Origin: Candidatus Woesearchaeota archaeon | Lineage (GTDB): Archaea; Nanobdellota; Nanobdellia; Woesearchaeales; GW2011-AR4 | Length of the DNA: 33,174 bases | Direction: 5' to 3' | Assembly (NCBI GenBank): GCA_002686855.1 | Contig: NYYQ01000032.1 | Location: 1-33,174, forward strand | In this document: piece after piece, positions 23,735 to 33,174 of the stretch | How the letters are laid out: each line of letters begins with the position of its first letter | Numbering within the stretch: the first letter of the stretch is position 1 | Position numbers and translations under genes: made by a program | Notes under the pieces: model-generated | The model's database searches: none | The model's input: the letters and a program-made list of their open reading frames with translations, nothing else | What the model was told of the DNA's origin: nothing

Positions 23735-26700
23735 AGCACACTAAACCCTTCTCTTCTGGACAGCTTACAGTTTGAGGATTTATTCTTATTGACCTATCGC
23801 ATGTGCTGGTTGCTTCACATTTTCCCACTCTATTAAATTGTTGCCCATCACCTGGGCCGCATCTTACTGTAAATTCTTCTTCTTTTTCAGTTCTTTGGCC
23901 CATATCATCATGGGCTTCAATATTAATTTTATATTCTCCTGCTTGGTAATCAGTTAGTTTTATATCATCAAATAACTTGTTATTAATTGTTATAGTGCAT
24001 TTTATTTCTTTTTTGTCATTGGCTTTGCAATCTTTGTTATATTTATCTAATTCTTTTCCCTGTCCTTGTGGAGGAACAAGCCAATATTGTATTTGATTAA
24101 GCTTTTTATCTTTTCCTTCTTTATTTTCTCCCTGCGCAGCAACAGTGACTGTTAATCCTATTTCATCATTTTCCGGGTTTAAATATCTTTTATCATCAAA
24201 TTTAAAATCTATTTCAGGAGGCATTATTTCTTCTGCTTCAGTTCTTACTTGAAGAATGATCTTTTCTTTTTGCTCTCTGCCCTGATACTCTATCACTTTG
24301 CTTTTTTCATAAGTTTTGCAATTATTGGAGCCTTCATTTGCTTCGTATAATGACAGCCATAAATTCCAATTCTCAGAGCCTCCTTTTCTTGGCAATGTAA
24401 CTCTATATTCAATTTCTTCTAACTTATCATTAAATCCAACATTTTCTATCTTGAACTTTATTTTTTTATTTAGCAACTCAACAACTGGTTCACCACCTTC
24501 AAATGTCAGACTTCCAATTAGTTTAATTTGTTCACCACCTATTTTTATTTTATCTACACTATTTTCTCCTAAATCTATTCCATTAATACCATCTGCATTA
24601 ATGAACTTAAGTGTTGTCGAATAACCCCACTCATCATTCTCTGTGATAAATTCATGTTCTAATTTTAAATTTTCTATTAATTCTTTACAGTCTTTATCTT
24701 TAATCTTATTTTCATTTATTCTTGAATCTCCACAACCATATGGTTCAATCTCTGGTTTTGATTTGGATCTTGCAAACTCTAATTTATCTATTATTTCTTT
24801 TTCATAAGTGTACTTTCCATCAAAGTCTATGCGGATTACCTTAGGTTTATCAACTTTACTTTCCCCTTTTTTTTCTTTGTCAACACTAACTACCAGGCAT
24901 TTTAGACCTGAATCCTGGCTTTTGCGGACATCAACCTTTAATTTTAAAGGCTTGCCTATGAATACGGACACTTTTTTCTTTTCCGGCTTTTTATCATTTA
25001 TTTCAATGTCTAACATGTTTGCTATTCCTTTTGTGTTAAAGAAGCTTAGGCCTCCACTGCATTCAAATTCACCAGACTCTACATTCGCATGACACCCAGT
25101 TATGTCTCTTACACTTTTGTCTCTTAGGGGAAAATAAAAGATACCATCTTCATGTCCCGGAGGGAAGCATGTTTTTCTTGAATCTCCTCTCAGCTTTCTG
25201 TCAGGAGTTAATTTAATCTTAAGATGGTCGTATCTGTAAAAAGAAGGAATAATCTTGTTTTCACTGCCCTGTATAAATTGGTTTTGCTTTATTTTTCCTC
25301 TTGAGTTAAATAGTCTTGCTGTTTGTTCTTGGGTTAGTTTGCTATTTAAGCAATCACAATTACTTCCGTCTGGAGAGTTCACAGCGTCACAGCGAATTCC
25401 TTTTGTAGCTAAGCCAACAGAAGATAGAGGATCAATAAATTCCCCTTCACGCTCAAGCTCATTTCTGGTTACGCATGAAAGATCAACAGTATATTTTTCT
25501 AGATCACATCCTGGGTTTATTATCCATGATGCGCTATAATCATATCTTGCTTTATTATTAGTTGGGTCAATTGTCAGGTATTCTCTTGTTCCTGTTGTTG
25601 CTTGCACAACACTTGCGAATGTTTGCGAATAAGCGGCATCAATAACATTTTGCAAGGTAAGGTCCCAATCATAACCAAAAGCTGCTAAACATAGTTTTCT
25701 TGCGACTTCTCCTGTACTGGCTCCAATAAGGTTGTTCAGTTCTGCGTTTCCATATTCTTCTGTAAGCTCTGATTGTGTATCAGCAACGCTCTGGAATACA
25801 CTTTTGAAGCCACCTCCTACAGTTCCAAAGAAGTCCTCTTCTCTGCTCATGCCAAGAGAGAAAGGCGAGCATGAATTGGAAAAAGCGCTTATGACCTGCC
25901 ATATGCTTGAGCATACATATCTGGTAAATATTTCCCTGCATGCTAATGCATCTGAAGTTCCTGTTTCCCTTATATCTATCAAGCATCTGCCTAAAGCGCT
26001 CTGGAAATTATTTATCATAACAAGCCTTTGTTGGATACCACCAATGTTTGCGCATTGGAATGCAGCAATATGCTCTTGTCTCGAGTCTATTGTAACCAGG
26101 TCTCCAGTTTCTCCTTTTGGGACATTAGCATCATAAAACCAATTGTCCTGCCCAAAACATGCTGTGAAATCTCTGCCTTCTATGTACCTGTAGGGGTTAT
26201 ATTTTGTGTGGACTGCGGTTTCTTTACCTTCTTCTGCTTTTGATTTAGTTGTATAGCCTTCTTTCCAGTATCTATATGACCATTTCATGTCTGCAAATCC
26301 TGTTTTTGTGTCTGCGTCTTTTTTAGGGCATTCTTCTGATTTGCCTTTTGACTGGAATGCGCAATCTTTTTTACCTTCTTCTGCTTCTGGATTTTTATAT
26401 GGATTTATATCTTCCCAATCATAATAAATACTTGGAGGCTCATCTTCTACATTGATGCAGCAGCATTCATACCTTGATTTTGGGTCATTGCTTACTACAC
26501 TCTCACTTCTAAGGGCATTTCTCACATCACTAGGAGCTTTATCTGCTTTGTAAAAGCAATCTTGAGTATATCCACTAGGTGTTGCTTTACTTATATCCTC
26601 TTTGCCTCCTTTTGTTTTGGGTAAATTTACGCAATTATTTTTTGGTATGCATGACCACCATTCTTTCTTACTGGATTTGACGCTTTTTTTCTTATTCCCA

Positions 26701-29700
26701 TAATAAGTTAAGTCTTTTCCTTCTAATCCACAAACTTCTCTGCATGTTTTTGGTTGATAAGTTAGGTATTGGGTTTCTGTCTGCTTGATGACATAACCTA
26801 CCGTTTTTTTACTATTACCTGCCGTGTATCTCACATTATATAAATCGTTGACTCCTACAGGCCCTCCTAATTTATATAGAACTCTTTCTTTACCTGGCTG
26901 TTCTTGTACCTCAAGACAAGTATCTTCTAAGCCATAACGATCTGGTTTTATTTCATATTCTTCTTTTGCAATTGTTCTGCATTTTACTGCTCTTAATGGC
27001 TGGCCTCTAACATTTTCATCAGTAGCACAAGTCTGGCCTTCAAGAACCCTGTTAAATATTTTTTTATCTTCCAGTCCTTCTGTCCATGCTGAAGGTGTCT
27101 TGTGTCCAAAAACCCTGTCGCATGTAAATCTGTAATAGCCGTACATGTCTGCTTCTCTTTCCCAAGCATCCGCTACATTTGGGAAGCATCTTTCAAGGTC
27201 TTTATCGCTGAAATCCTTTAGATTTATTTCGCCAAGCGATCCCAGTATTAGCTCCTTTAGTTCTTCTCCAGTAGCTTCGGAAGAAATGCCTTTTTTGGCA
27301 ATACTTAAAGCAACCTTGTTGCAATAATCTTTATCTTCACTATTCTTTGGCTTAAAGTCTAGGTTTAGGTCATTAATATCAATGCCTGTCAGCTTTTTGG
27401 CAGCAAACGTATTTTCTTCAAAGAAGGTAATGAATCTTCTGTGGATCTGGATTGCGAACCTTATCATGAAGCTTGAGACACATCCAAATGCAGCATATTC
27501 AAGGACTTTGGTTACTTGTGTGTTGACTTTGTTTATTGTTTCTACCGAATCCCTGAGGAAATCAACAAGATCATACAAAACCCAGTCAGGCAATACTTTT
27601 CTAGGATCTATAAGGCTGTTATCCAGGACATATGTTACCTCATGGCAGGTTCTTTGTACTTCTTTTACCTCTTTTCCATCAACATCATGGGTGTATTGTA
27701 TTACAAATTTCATTGGAAAAGTAAGCTCATTACTTACAGAGTTAAAGAAATTCTTCCAGTCATTTTGCAGGAACCGGTCCATGCCTTCTGCCCTGTTTAG
27801 TTGGATACTGGTATAGGATACAGTGCCGTCATCATTAACTATTGTAGTGCCACTGGAAGGCATTATCTGGCAGCTTATGTTGAATCTTTTGTCACCTAAA
27901 AGCTCTTTTCCAGAACAGGCCCTGCTTATACTCATACCTGTTACTTTTCCATCTTCGCCTCTGCCAATATAAGAATAGTTAATGAAAAAATTAATGATTT
28001 CCTTGTTTTCAGCCAATCTTTGCGGGCTGATCAATGCAGGGCTTTGGTATTCTGTTAATGGTATTACATCCCAGCTCTGATTTCCAGACCAACATGTTCC
28101 AATCTGTAGTTTATGCTCCTTTGCATTTCTTAAACCAACTTCGTCAGTAGCTATGAAAATAAGCCTTGCTTTTCTTTCATCTTTAAATCCTTGTCTCCTG
28201 TCCATTTCGCTTGCAGGAATTTGCGGTATTTTCATGCCTCCGCTTATTGTACTTGTTAAATCAACATCCTCAAATTCAAAATTTCCACTGCTGTCTGCGG
28301 TTGTTGAGAAATCAGCTCCTGTTTTGCAAAATTGTGATCCTCCGAGTTTAAGTGAGCATTTTGCATCTAAGTCTGTCTCTTGTATGCTTGTTAATTTATC
28401 TGACATTGCGGTAATGCTAAAAGACTTGTCTAAAGCTCCAAAAGGTGTTCTGTCTATGAACAAATGCACTTTAGCGTTTGGATCAGTAATGCCTTTTATG
28501 TCAATCTCATTTGCATAGTTTTCAAAAATAAGCTGATTAGATGGGGGGCTAGTTATCTTTATATTTGGTTTTTTTGTGTCAAGCCTTATTGTTTTTTCAA
28601 TCACAACCCTGTTTTTTGCCCTGTCTAAAATTTCTATTACTAGTACATATTTTCCGTCTCTTGAAAGCTTTAGTGATTGTGAAAATGAGGCGCTGGTGTT
28701 GATTGTTGTTGTGGGTTTTACAATGATGAGTTTGTCTATTGGCTGTGGTTTTGGTATGTCAGTTCTTCCATTGGCTGTTTTTGCTGCAGCAGGCTCTGAT
28801 TTATCACTTTCCCTTCCAAATTTATTCACAGCACTTACCCAATAAACATATTCCCTGCCTTTATTTACTAATAAATCTGTATAGGCATTGTATGAGATTG
28901 ATTGGGTGATTGCAATAGGACCTACATCTTTCCTGTATATTATATAATGACTAAAGTCTTCTTCAGTGGTTTCATTCCATTCAAGCTTTATGGAGTCATT
29001 TTTTGCTACAGCTTTTAACCCAATAATTTTTTCTAGTTTTGTATCTGCTCCCAATCTCAAGAAAAAGTTTATGAAAACAAGCTCGTCTACTGTTCCAACA
29101 ACAGTTAAATTCTTTTTTGACGTTGCACCGGGGATTGGGTTTAAAACTACTATGGGCTTTTCTGTGTCAACACTTATGCGGAAAGTACTTTCATTTTTAT
29201 TGCCGGCCTTGTCAATAGCTAATAATTTTATTACATTCTCTTTTTGCAATTGTATATTAAAAAACCGGAAGGTTCCTTCTGATGTCTCTGAGCTGTCTAA
29301 TGCCCTTACTGGAAAGTTCATATCATTGACAAACAGCTTTATCGTTGAAAGTGGTTTTGTTGTTCCGGTAATGTCAATCTGCTTTTTATTGAAGAATTTC
29401 GGTATTTGAGTATCAATCTTTGGAGGGTTTATATCAATTCCAACCTTAAAAGTGGAGACTGATGAATCTATGCAGTTATTGTCCTCGTCGCATGACGTGA
29501 CAACAAAACTATAGGTAGCTTTTTCAAGATTTGCTAAGCTAATGGAATGGTTTTTTACTAAACCTACTGATTTCTTTTCCTTGTCTGATGTTTCCGTATA
29601 ATAATGAACAATTGATGCGCTGTCTTCATTTGTTGACCAGGTTATAGTTGCACCGTCCTCCTTGATATCGATTACTTTAACATTGCTTATTACTGGTTCT

Positions 29701-30341
29701 AAAAGATCCAAGGCCTCTGTTGTAATGGTTATTTCATTGGAATATTGCCCTTCATTTTCAGATGTATCAACAGCTGAAACTTTATATGAGTAAGTTGTTC
29801 CTGGCTCAAGGTTATTGCCAGTAAAAGTCGTGTCTGTTGTATTAAGTATATTTATGTTGTCCCTGTAAATGCTGTAATGGCCTAAATCTGAGGCATCTGA
29901 CTGCTGCCATGATATGGTAATTGAGTTTCTGGTTATGCTTACAATGTCAATTCCTGTTACTTTTTCCGGAGGTGTGTTATCCTTGGTTGTAAAGGAATAA
30001 AATTGTCCATTGTTATTATCAACAACGTACTGGCCATTGATGTTAGATGATTCTATCTCAAAGAAATATGTTGCTTCAGAATCCATGCCTTGTATTAACT
30101 GATTGTGCTCAAAGATATATGTACTATGTCTGGATGAAAATCCCAGATTTTGGTCAGGTCCGTATCTTACATTTCCATCTGCAACCTCATCTGTGAACCA
30201 TTTTATCCTTGCAGAGTTTGAGGTTATGTCTGTTACATCTACATTGGATATGCCAAGAGCATAAACAAAATTTACAGGATATAATATAGTCAGCTCTAGT
30301 AAAAACAATGCAATGAATTGCATTAAAATGGTTTTTTTCAT
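23718..30341 (-). CDS. Giant secreted/surface protein with FN3 and Ig-like domains and Cys-rich region (2207 aa)
   Basis: Signal peptide; FN3 repeats (PPEKVTGIDIVSITRNSITISWQQ...YSYKVSAVDTSENEGQYSNEITITTEA); Ig-like segments; Cys-rich centre and C-terminus. Confidence 0.9.
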   Translation of the reverse strand: MKKTILMQFIALFLLELTILYPVNFVYALGISNVDVTDITSNSARIKWFTDEVADGNVRYGPDQNLGFSSRHSTYIFEHNQLIQGMDSEATYFFEIESSNINGQYVVDNNNGQFYSFTTKDNTPPEKVTGIDIVSITRNSITISWQQSDASDLGHYSIYRDNINILNTTDTTFTGNNLEPGTTYSYKVSAVDTSENEGQYSNEITITTEALDLLEPVISNVKVIDIKEDGATITWSTNEDSASIVHYYTETSDKEKKSVGLVKNHSISLANLEKATYSFVVTSCDEDNNCIDSSVSTFKVGIDINPPKIDTQIPKFFNKKQIDITGTTKPLSTIKLFVNDMNFPVRALDSSETSEGTFRFFNIQLQKENVIKLLAIDKAGNKNESTFRISVDTEKPIVVLNPIPGATSKKNLTVVGTVDELVFINFFLRLGADTKLEKIIGLKAVAKNDSIKLEWNETTEEDFSHYIIYRKDVGPIAITQSISYNAYTDLLVNKGREYVYWVSAVNKFGRESDKSEPAAAKTANGRTDIPKPQPIDKLIIVKPTTTINTSASFSQSLKLSRDGKYVLVIEILDRAKNRVVIEKTIRLDTKKPNIKITSPPSNQLIFENYANEIDIKGITDPNAKVHLFIDRTPFGALDKSFSITAMSDKLTSIQETDLDAKCSLKLGGSQFCKTGADFSTTADSSGNFEFEDVDLTSTISGGMKIPQIPASEMDRRQGFKDERKARLIFIATDEVGLRNAKEHKLQIGTCWSGNQSWDVIPLTEYQSPALISPQRLAENKEIINFFINYSYIGRGEDGKVTGMSISRACSGKELLGDKRFNISCQIMPSSGTTIVNDDGTVSYTSIQLNRAEGMDRFLQNDWKNFFNSVSNELTFPMKFVIQYTHDVDGKEVKEVQRTCHEVTYVLDNSLIDPRKVLPDWVLYDLVDFLRDSVETINKVNTQVTKVLEYAAFGCVSSFMIRFAIQIHRRFITFFEENTFAAKKLTGIDINDLNLDFKPKNSEDKDYCNKVALSIAKKGISSEATGEELKELILGSLGEINLKDFSDKDLERCFPNVADAWEREADMYGYYRFTCDRVFGHKTPSAWTEGLEDKKIFNRVLEGQTCATDENVRGQPLRAVKCRTIAKEEYEIKPDRYGLEDTCLEVQEQPGKERVLYKLGGPVGVNDLYNVRYTAGNSKKTVGYVIKQTETQYLTYQPKTCREVCGLEGKDLTYYGNKKKSVKSSKKEWWSCIPKNNCVNLPKTKGGKEDISKATPSGYTQDCFYKADKAPSDVRNALRSESVVSNDPKSRYECCCINVEDEPPSIYYDWEDINPYKNPEAEEGKKDCAFQSKGKSEECPKKDADTKTGFADMKWSYRYWKEGYTTKSKAEEGKETAVHTKYNPYRYIEGRDFTACFGQDNWFYDANVPKGETGDLVTIDSRQEHIAAFQCANIGGIQQRLVMINNFQSALGRCLIDIRETGTSDALACREIFTRYVCSSIWQVISAFSNSCSPFSLGMSREEDFFGTVGGGFKSVFQSVADTQSELTEEYGNAELNNLIGASTGEVARKLCLAAFGYDWDLTLQNVIDAAYSQTFASVVQATTGTREYLTIDPTNNKARYDYSASWIINPGCDLEKYTVDLSCVTRNELEREGEFIDPLSSVGLATKGIRCDAVNSPDGSNCDCLNSKLTQEQTARLFNSRGKIKQNQFIQGSENKIIPSFYRYDHLKIKLTPDRKLRGDSRKTCFPPGHEDGIFYFPLRDKSVRDITGCHANVESGEFECSGGLSFFNTKGIANMLDIEINDKKPEKKKVSVFIGKPLKLKVDVRKSQDSGLKCLVVSVDKEKKGESKVDKPKVIRIDFDGKYTYEKEIIDKLEFARSKSKPEIEPYGCGDSRINENKIKDKDCKELIENLKLEHEFITENDEWGYSTTLKFINADGINGIDLGENSVDKIKIGGEQIKLIGSLTFEGGEPVVELLNKKIKFKIENVGFNDKLEEIEYRVTLPRKGGSENWNLWLSLYEANEGSNNCKTYEKSKVIEYQGREQKEKIILQVRTEAEEIMPPEIDFKFDDKRYLNPENDEIGLTVTVAAQGENKEGKDKKLNQIQYWLVPPQGQGKELDKYNKDCKANDKKEIKCTITINNKLFDDIKLTDYQAGEYKINIEAHDDMGQRTEKEEEFTVRCGPGDGQQFNRVGKCEATSTCDRSIRINPQTVSCPEEKGLVCCGYWE

Positions 30342-30342
30342 T

Positions 30343-32223
30343 CTATATCAGCTCTGGTTCAGGTATTTTATTGGAATATGAGCTAAGGCCTGAGATAAAC
30401 ATAAATCTGTCATCTTTGCTGCCTTTCTTTTCCAAAACATGGAATATTATTTTGTTTGCATCAGCTATCTGGTCTGCTGAGACTTTCCATGTTTTCTGGT
30501 AGCCTCCAATAAGATCTTCATCATCTGAAAGGTAGATTGTAATTTCATATTCATGGTCATCATTAAGCAGATTTATCGGAAAATTTTCTCCTGTTGGATA
30601 AATGCCAAATGCTTCAAAGCTACTTTTTGTTGAGCTTATTGTTATTGCTGCTTTTTCATTTTCTTCCAAAGGACTTTCATATGTTGGATCATCAAAATCA
30701 TGCTTTACAACCTCATAATTTGTGAATTCCCTGATTGGCTTTAGGTGCATAAAATGAGTTCCTGGAATGTCTGTTTGGATGAACATTTGCGCTTGCTCAT
30801 AACCTTGTTTGTTGCCCCTTAAAATTCCATTAACACAGTAAGGAAATCTTTTTGTGAGGCCAGCAGCAGCTCCAAAGCTCAGCCATTCTGTTTCTCCGAT
30901 ATCGCAAGTAAATACTCCGCAGGTAAATGTCAGATTAACATGCGCCACATCAATCTCGTCAGTTGCATTAGCAATTGTGTAAATGCTGATTTCATTAGCA
31001 AGGTCATTGCAAAAATCTTCTTGTTGTCCTAAATCTACCTGTTCAAGAAGGGTTGCTGCAAAGCTCTTCCTGTTTGGCTGGTTATGGTCAACACTTACCT
31101 TGAATGGGAAACTGAACTGGTATGGTATGGAATTAGGCGCGCTGTCTAATATGGTAACTTTAACAGGGTAGATGACATCATAAGTAAAGTGCCAGATATG
31201 CAGACAGAAGAATTTTAAGATGTCCTGGCCTTTTTGCGCATTTGATTTTAATAAGCCATTTTTGCTTGGCCTTGCGTAAAATTGGAATGGCCATCTTGGA
31301 TCATAATCAAAGGAAACTTTCAGGTTTTCATAATTTTTATCAGTTATCTGCCATTTGTAATGGGCATTATAGTAAGAATTCTTGTATGTATCTTCTCCAA
31401 ACGGATTTGGGACAAAAATTCCATCATTAAAATCAGAGCCGATTATGTTTATATATGGAATATTTACACCTAACAATTTTTTTAATTTGTTTTCTACTTT
31501 TTCTATTGGCCATACTTTCTGCTGGCATGTTGCTTCAATGTCAGTTGTTGGTATGTCTTTGTCTAAAGTTATTAAATCAATTGTCTTAAATTCCAAAAAG
31601 AAATCGCGGTTTTCAGCTTCCATTATGTCTTTTGCAGCTTCATAAATTTTCTTTAGCCTTATTGGTAGTGTCTGCTTGAAGTTTTCCAGCTTTATTGTTG
31701 TTTGGTTTAATCTGCTTACTAATTCCAAAGGATAATTAATATCAATATCAACATCGTGTTCGTTTAATGTTATCTTTACATTTAGGTTTCCTTTTTTTCT
31801 TATGTCAAACTGATTTCCAAATGCCCCGAAGTCTTCAACACATGTGTTAAGGTTGGAGGTAATGTAATTTTCTATCTGCCTTATTATGAATTCTTCTGAA
31901 GGAACTCTTTCAATGCCGTCATGCCACCAGTAAGGGTTTTTGATGCTGTTTATTGGCCCTAGCTGCAGGTAGGTTCTTGGGTCGTTTTCTATCTGCTCTG
32001 GGAAAGTTATATAGCCTCCATTCAGGCCAAGAATTTTAATACCTTGCACTGCAACATTGCTTATGCATGTTTCTATGAAATTCTTTACAGGCACTACTTC
32101 AGGAGCTATGGGTTCTGCTTTTTTTACAGATGTTCTCTGAGAATAAAAGAAAAATGAGCCCAATACTAAGATGATTACTGCCAATATCATGAAAATAGTT
32201 GCCTGACCTCTTTTTTTTGACAT
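30343..32223 (-). CDS. Membrane-anchored surface protein with pilin-like N-terminus
   Basis: MSKKRGQATIFMILAVIILVLGSFFFY; Cys and LGxxGG motif shared with ORF 183..1208. Confidence 0.85.
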   Translation of the reverse strand: MSKKRGQATIFMILAVIILVLGSFFFYSQRTSVKKAEPIAPEVVPVKNFIETCISNVAVQGIKILGLNGGYITFPEQIENDPRTYLQLGPINSIKNPYWWHDGIERVPSEEFIIRQIENYITSNLNTCVEDFGAFGNQFDIRKKGNLNVKITLNEHDVDIDINYPLELVSRLNQTTIKLENFKQTLPIRLKKIYEAAKDIMEAENRDFFLEFKTIDLITLDKDIPTTDIEATCQQKVWPIEKVENKLKKLLGVNIPYINIIGSDFNDGIFVPNPFGEDTYKNSYYNAHYKWQITDKNYENLKVSFDYDPRWPFQFYARPSKNGLLKSNAQKGQDILKFFCLHIWHFTYDVIYPVKVTILDSAPNSIPYQFSFPFKVSVDHNQPNRKSFAATLLEQVDLGQQEDFCNDLANEISIYTIANATDEIDVAHVNLTFTCGVFTCDIGETEWLSFGAAAGLTKRFPYCVNGILRGNKQGYEQAQMFIQTDIPGTHFMHLKPIREFTNYEVVKHDFDDPTYESPLEENEKAAITISSTKSSFEAFGIYPTGENFPINLLNDDHEYEITIYLSDDEDLIGGYQKTWKVSADQIADANKIIFHVLEKKGSKDDRFMFISGLSSYSNKIPEPELI

Positions 32224-32268
32224 GCTTAAAAATTTCCTCCGTTAATTTTTGGCATCAACTTCGTTGAT
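32222..32268 (-). promoter_or_regulatory. 5'-leader hairpins: Shine-Dalgarno in loop, start codon in stem
   Basis: Minus strand: ATCAAC-gaa-GTTGATGCCAAAAATT-aacGGAGGa-AATTTTTAAGCATG. Confidence 0.6.
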
Positions 32269-32506
32269 TTTACTTATTAAATTTATTTTATTAATTTTTT
32301 AATCAATTTTTTTCCATTGAAAAATTTAATTTTGTTGCATTGAATTATTGATTTTTAATCAATTTTATTTATTTTTTAATACTCCATTAATTCCAATTTT
32401 GATTTATTTTCCATTAATTTTTTTCAATTTTGATCAAATTTTTATTTTCCCATTGAAAACTTTTTAATTTTTCATTGTTTATCCTTTTTATTGATTTTTA
32501 ATTGGG

Positions 32507-32665
32507 TTATTTTTTTGTTTTTTTGTTTAGTGCTTTAACATCAATTCTGGTTAGGTCTATTTCTACATAGTCTTTTTCAGTTAGGTTTAGGAGGTTGACT
32601 ATATCTGCTGGAACTCTAACTACTATGCCGCCTGATGTCCTAATCACCTTTTTTGTAAATTTCAT
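32507..32665 (-). CDS. AbrB/SpoVT-like DNA-binding domain protein, 52 aa
   Basis: Minus-strand translation MKFTKKVIRTSGGIVVRVPADIVNLLNLTEKDYVEIDLTRIDVKALNKKTKK*; not in supplied track. Confidence 0.7.
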   Translation of the reverse strand: MKFTKKVIRTSGGIVVRVPADIVNLLNLTEKDYVEIDLTRIDVKALNKKTKK

Positions 32666-32672
32666 ATATATC

Positions 32673-32743
32673 TTATATATATTTCATAGCTGTATTAAAT
32701 ATATTTTATAGTTTTTAAAGCTAATATTTATATATATTTCATA
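32673..32743. promoter_or_regulatory. Exact 16-bp direct repeats upstream of AbrB-like gene
   Basis: TTATATATATTTCATA at 32673-32688 and 32728-32743. Confidence 0.6.
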
Positions 32744-32775
32744 TATGGGTATTTAAGGTTTTTGGTATTTTAGAA

Positions 32776-33174
32776 TTATTTACTTAAACTTTCAACGATT
32801 TCAACAAAATAATACCTCATCCAGGCTATGAAAATTAAAATAATACCAAAAAATATATTTGGATTTGCATCAATATTCAGTGTGATTAACTTGTATAGTT
32901 TTGAAATAATTAAGAAAAAAATAATTATTATTAAATAAGGCATGATGAAATGATGTATTTTTTTTATTCCTAGCTTGAAAGCTTCTTTAATAGTTTTTAT
33001 CTTGCTGTTCCCAAGAAAAGCCTTGCTTTTCTTGGCACCAGAAACGTATTGCGTTTCTGTGTGTTTCAGGAATAGTGGGTAAAGTATGTTTGTAAGGTAA
33101 AATGCTATAATTAAAATTATGACCATATATATTGGAGCTGTTGTTGGCTTTATAATTATGGCAAATAAAAATAT
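32776..33174 (-). CDS. Partial multi-pass membrane protein running off the right edge
   Basis: Frame remains open upstream of the track ATG to the window edge (IFLFAIIIKPTTAPIY-M...); paralog of ORF 22862..23734. Confidence 0.75.
   Translation of the reverse strand: MFLFAIIIKPTTAPIYMVIILIIAFYLTNILYPLFLKHTETQYVSGAKKSKAFLGNSKIKTIKEAFKLGIKKIHHFIMPYLIIIIFFLIISKLYKLITLNIDANPNIFFGIILIFIAWMRYYFVEIVESLSK
33011..33059. repeat. Two perfect hairpins inside a CDS
   Basis: CCAAGAAAAGC-ctt-GCTTTTCTTGG(33011-33035); CAGAAACG-tattg-CGTTTCTG(33039-33059). Confidence 0.9.

Noticed and set aside
24316-29409. Numerous plus-strand ORFs of 60-147 aa opposite the 2207-aa gene
   Set aside because: Shadow ORFs opposite a domain-bearing CDS; no start signals or recognisable domains
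1-33174. CRISPR array
   Set aside because: The repeats seen are palindromes or pairs, with no regularly spaced identical repeats; no cas-like gene recognised

Overview
AT-rich archaeal window, most likely from a DPANN-type genome (inference from an archaeal histone, aIF5A, aRF1, L40e, class-III-signal-like surface proteins and intron-bearing tRNAs). Recognisable core genes: SpoU/TrmH-type RNA methyltransferase, M50 site-2 protease, ribosomal protein L40e (a small ORF absent from the supplied track), aIF5A, histone, SprT-like metalloprotease, aRF1, CBS/zinc-ribbon protein, TrmI and an MBL-fold hydrolase. Main points of interest: (1) a ~506-aa intein with XRE-type HTH and LAGLIDADG motifs, inserted directly after the catalytic GGQ of aRF1; (2) two tRNA genes, Leu(UAA) and Thr(GGU), each apparently broken by three or more short insertions, including insertions in the T-arm, with a LAGLIDADG remnant next to tRNA-Leu; (3) a recurrent set of tandem or nested palindromes in many intergenic gaps, in 5' leaders (Shine-Dalgarno in the loop, AUG in the stem), and apparently in-frame inside a membrane-protein gene; (4) a ~231-bp structured insert flanked by 16-bp direct repeats; (5) three tandem paralogs of an unnamed family; (6) a duplicated nucleotidyltransferase whose first copy has its catalytic loop replaced by a Pro/Gln-rich tract; (7) a Tat-motif protein with an EreA/ChaN/TraB-like domain followed by a decayed C-terminal copy of itself; (8) a 2207-aa FN3/Cys-rich surface protein operon. 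All calls come from reading the sequence; no searches or folding calculations were run.
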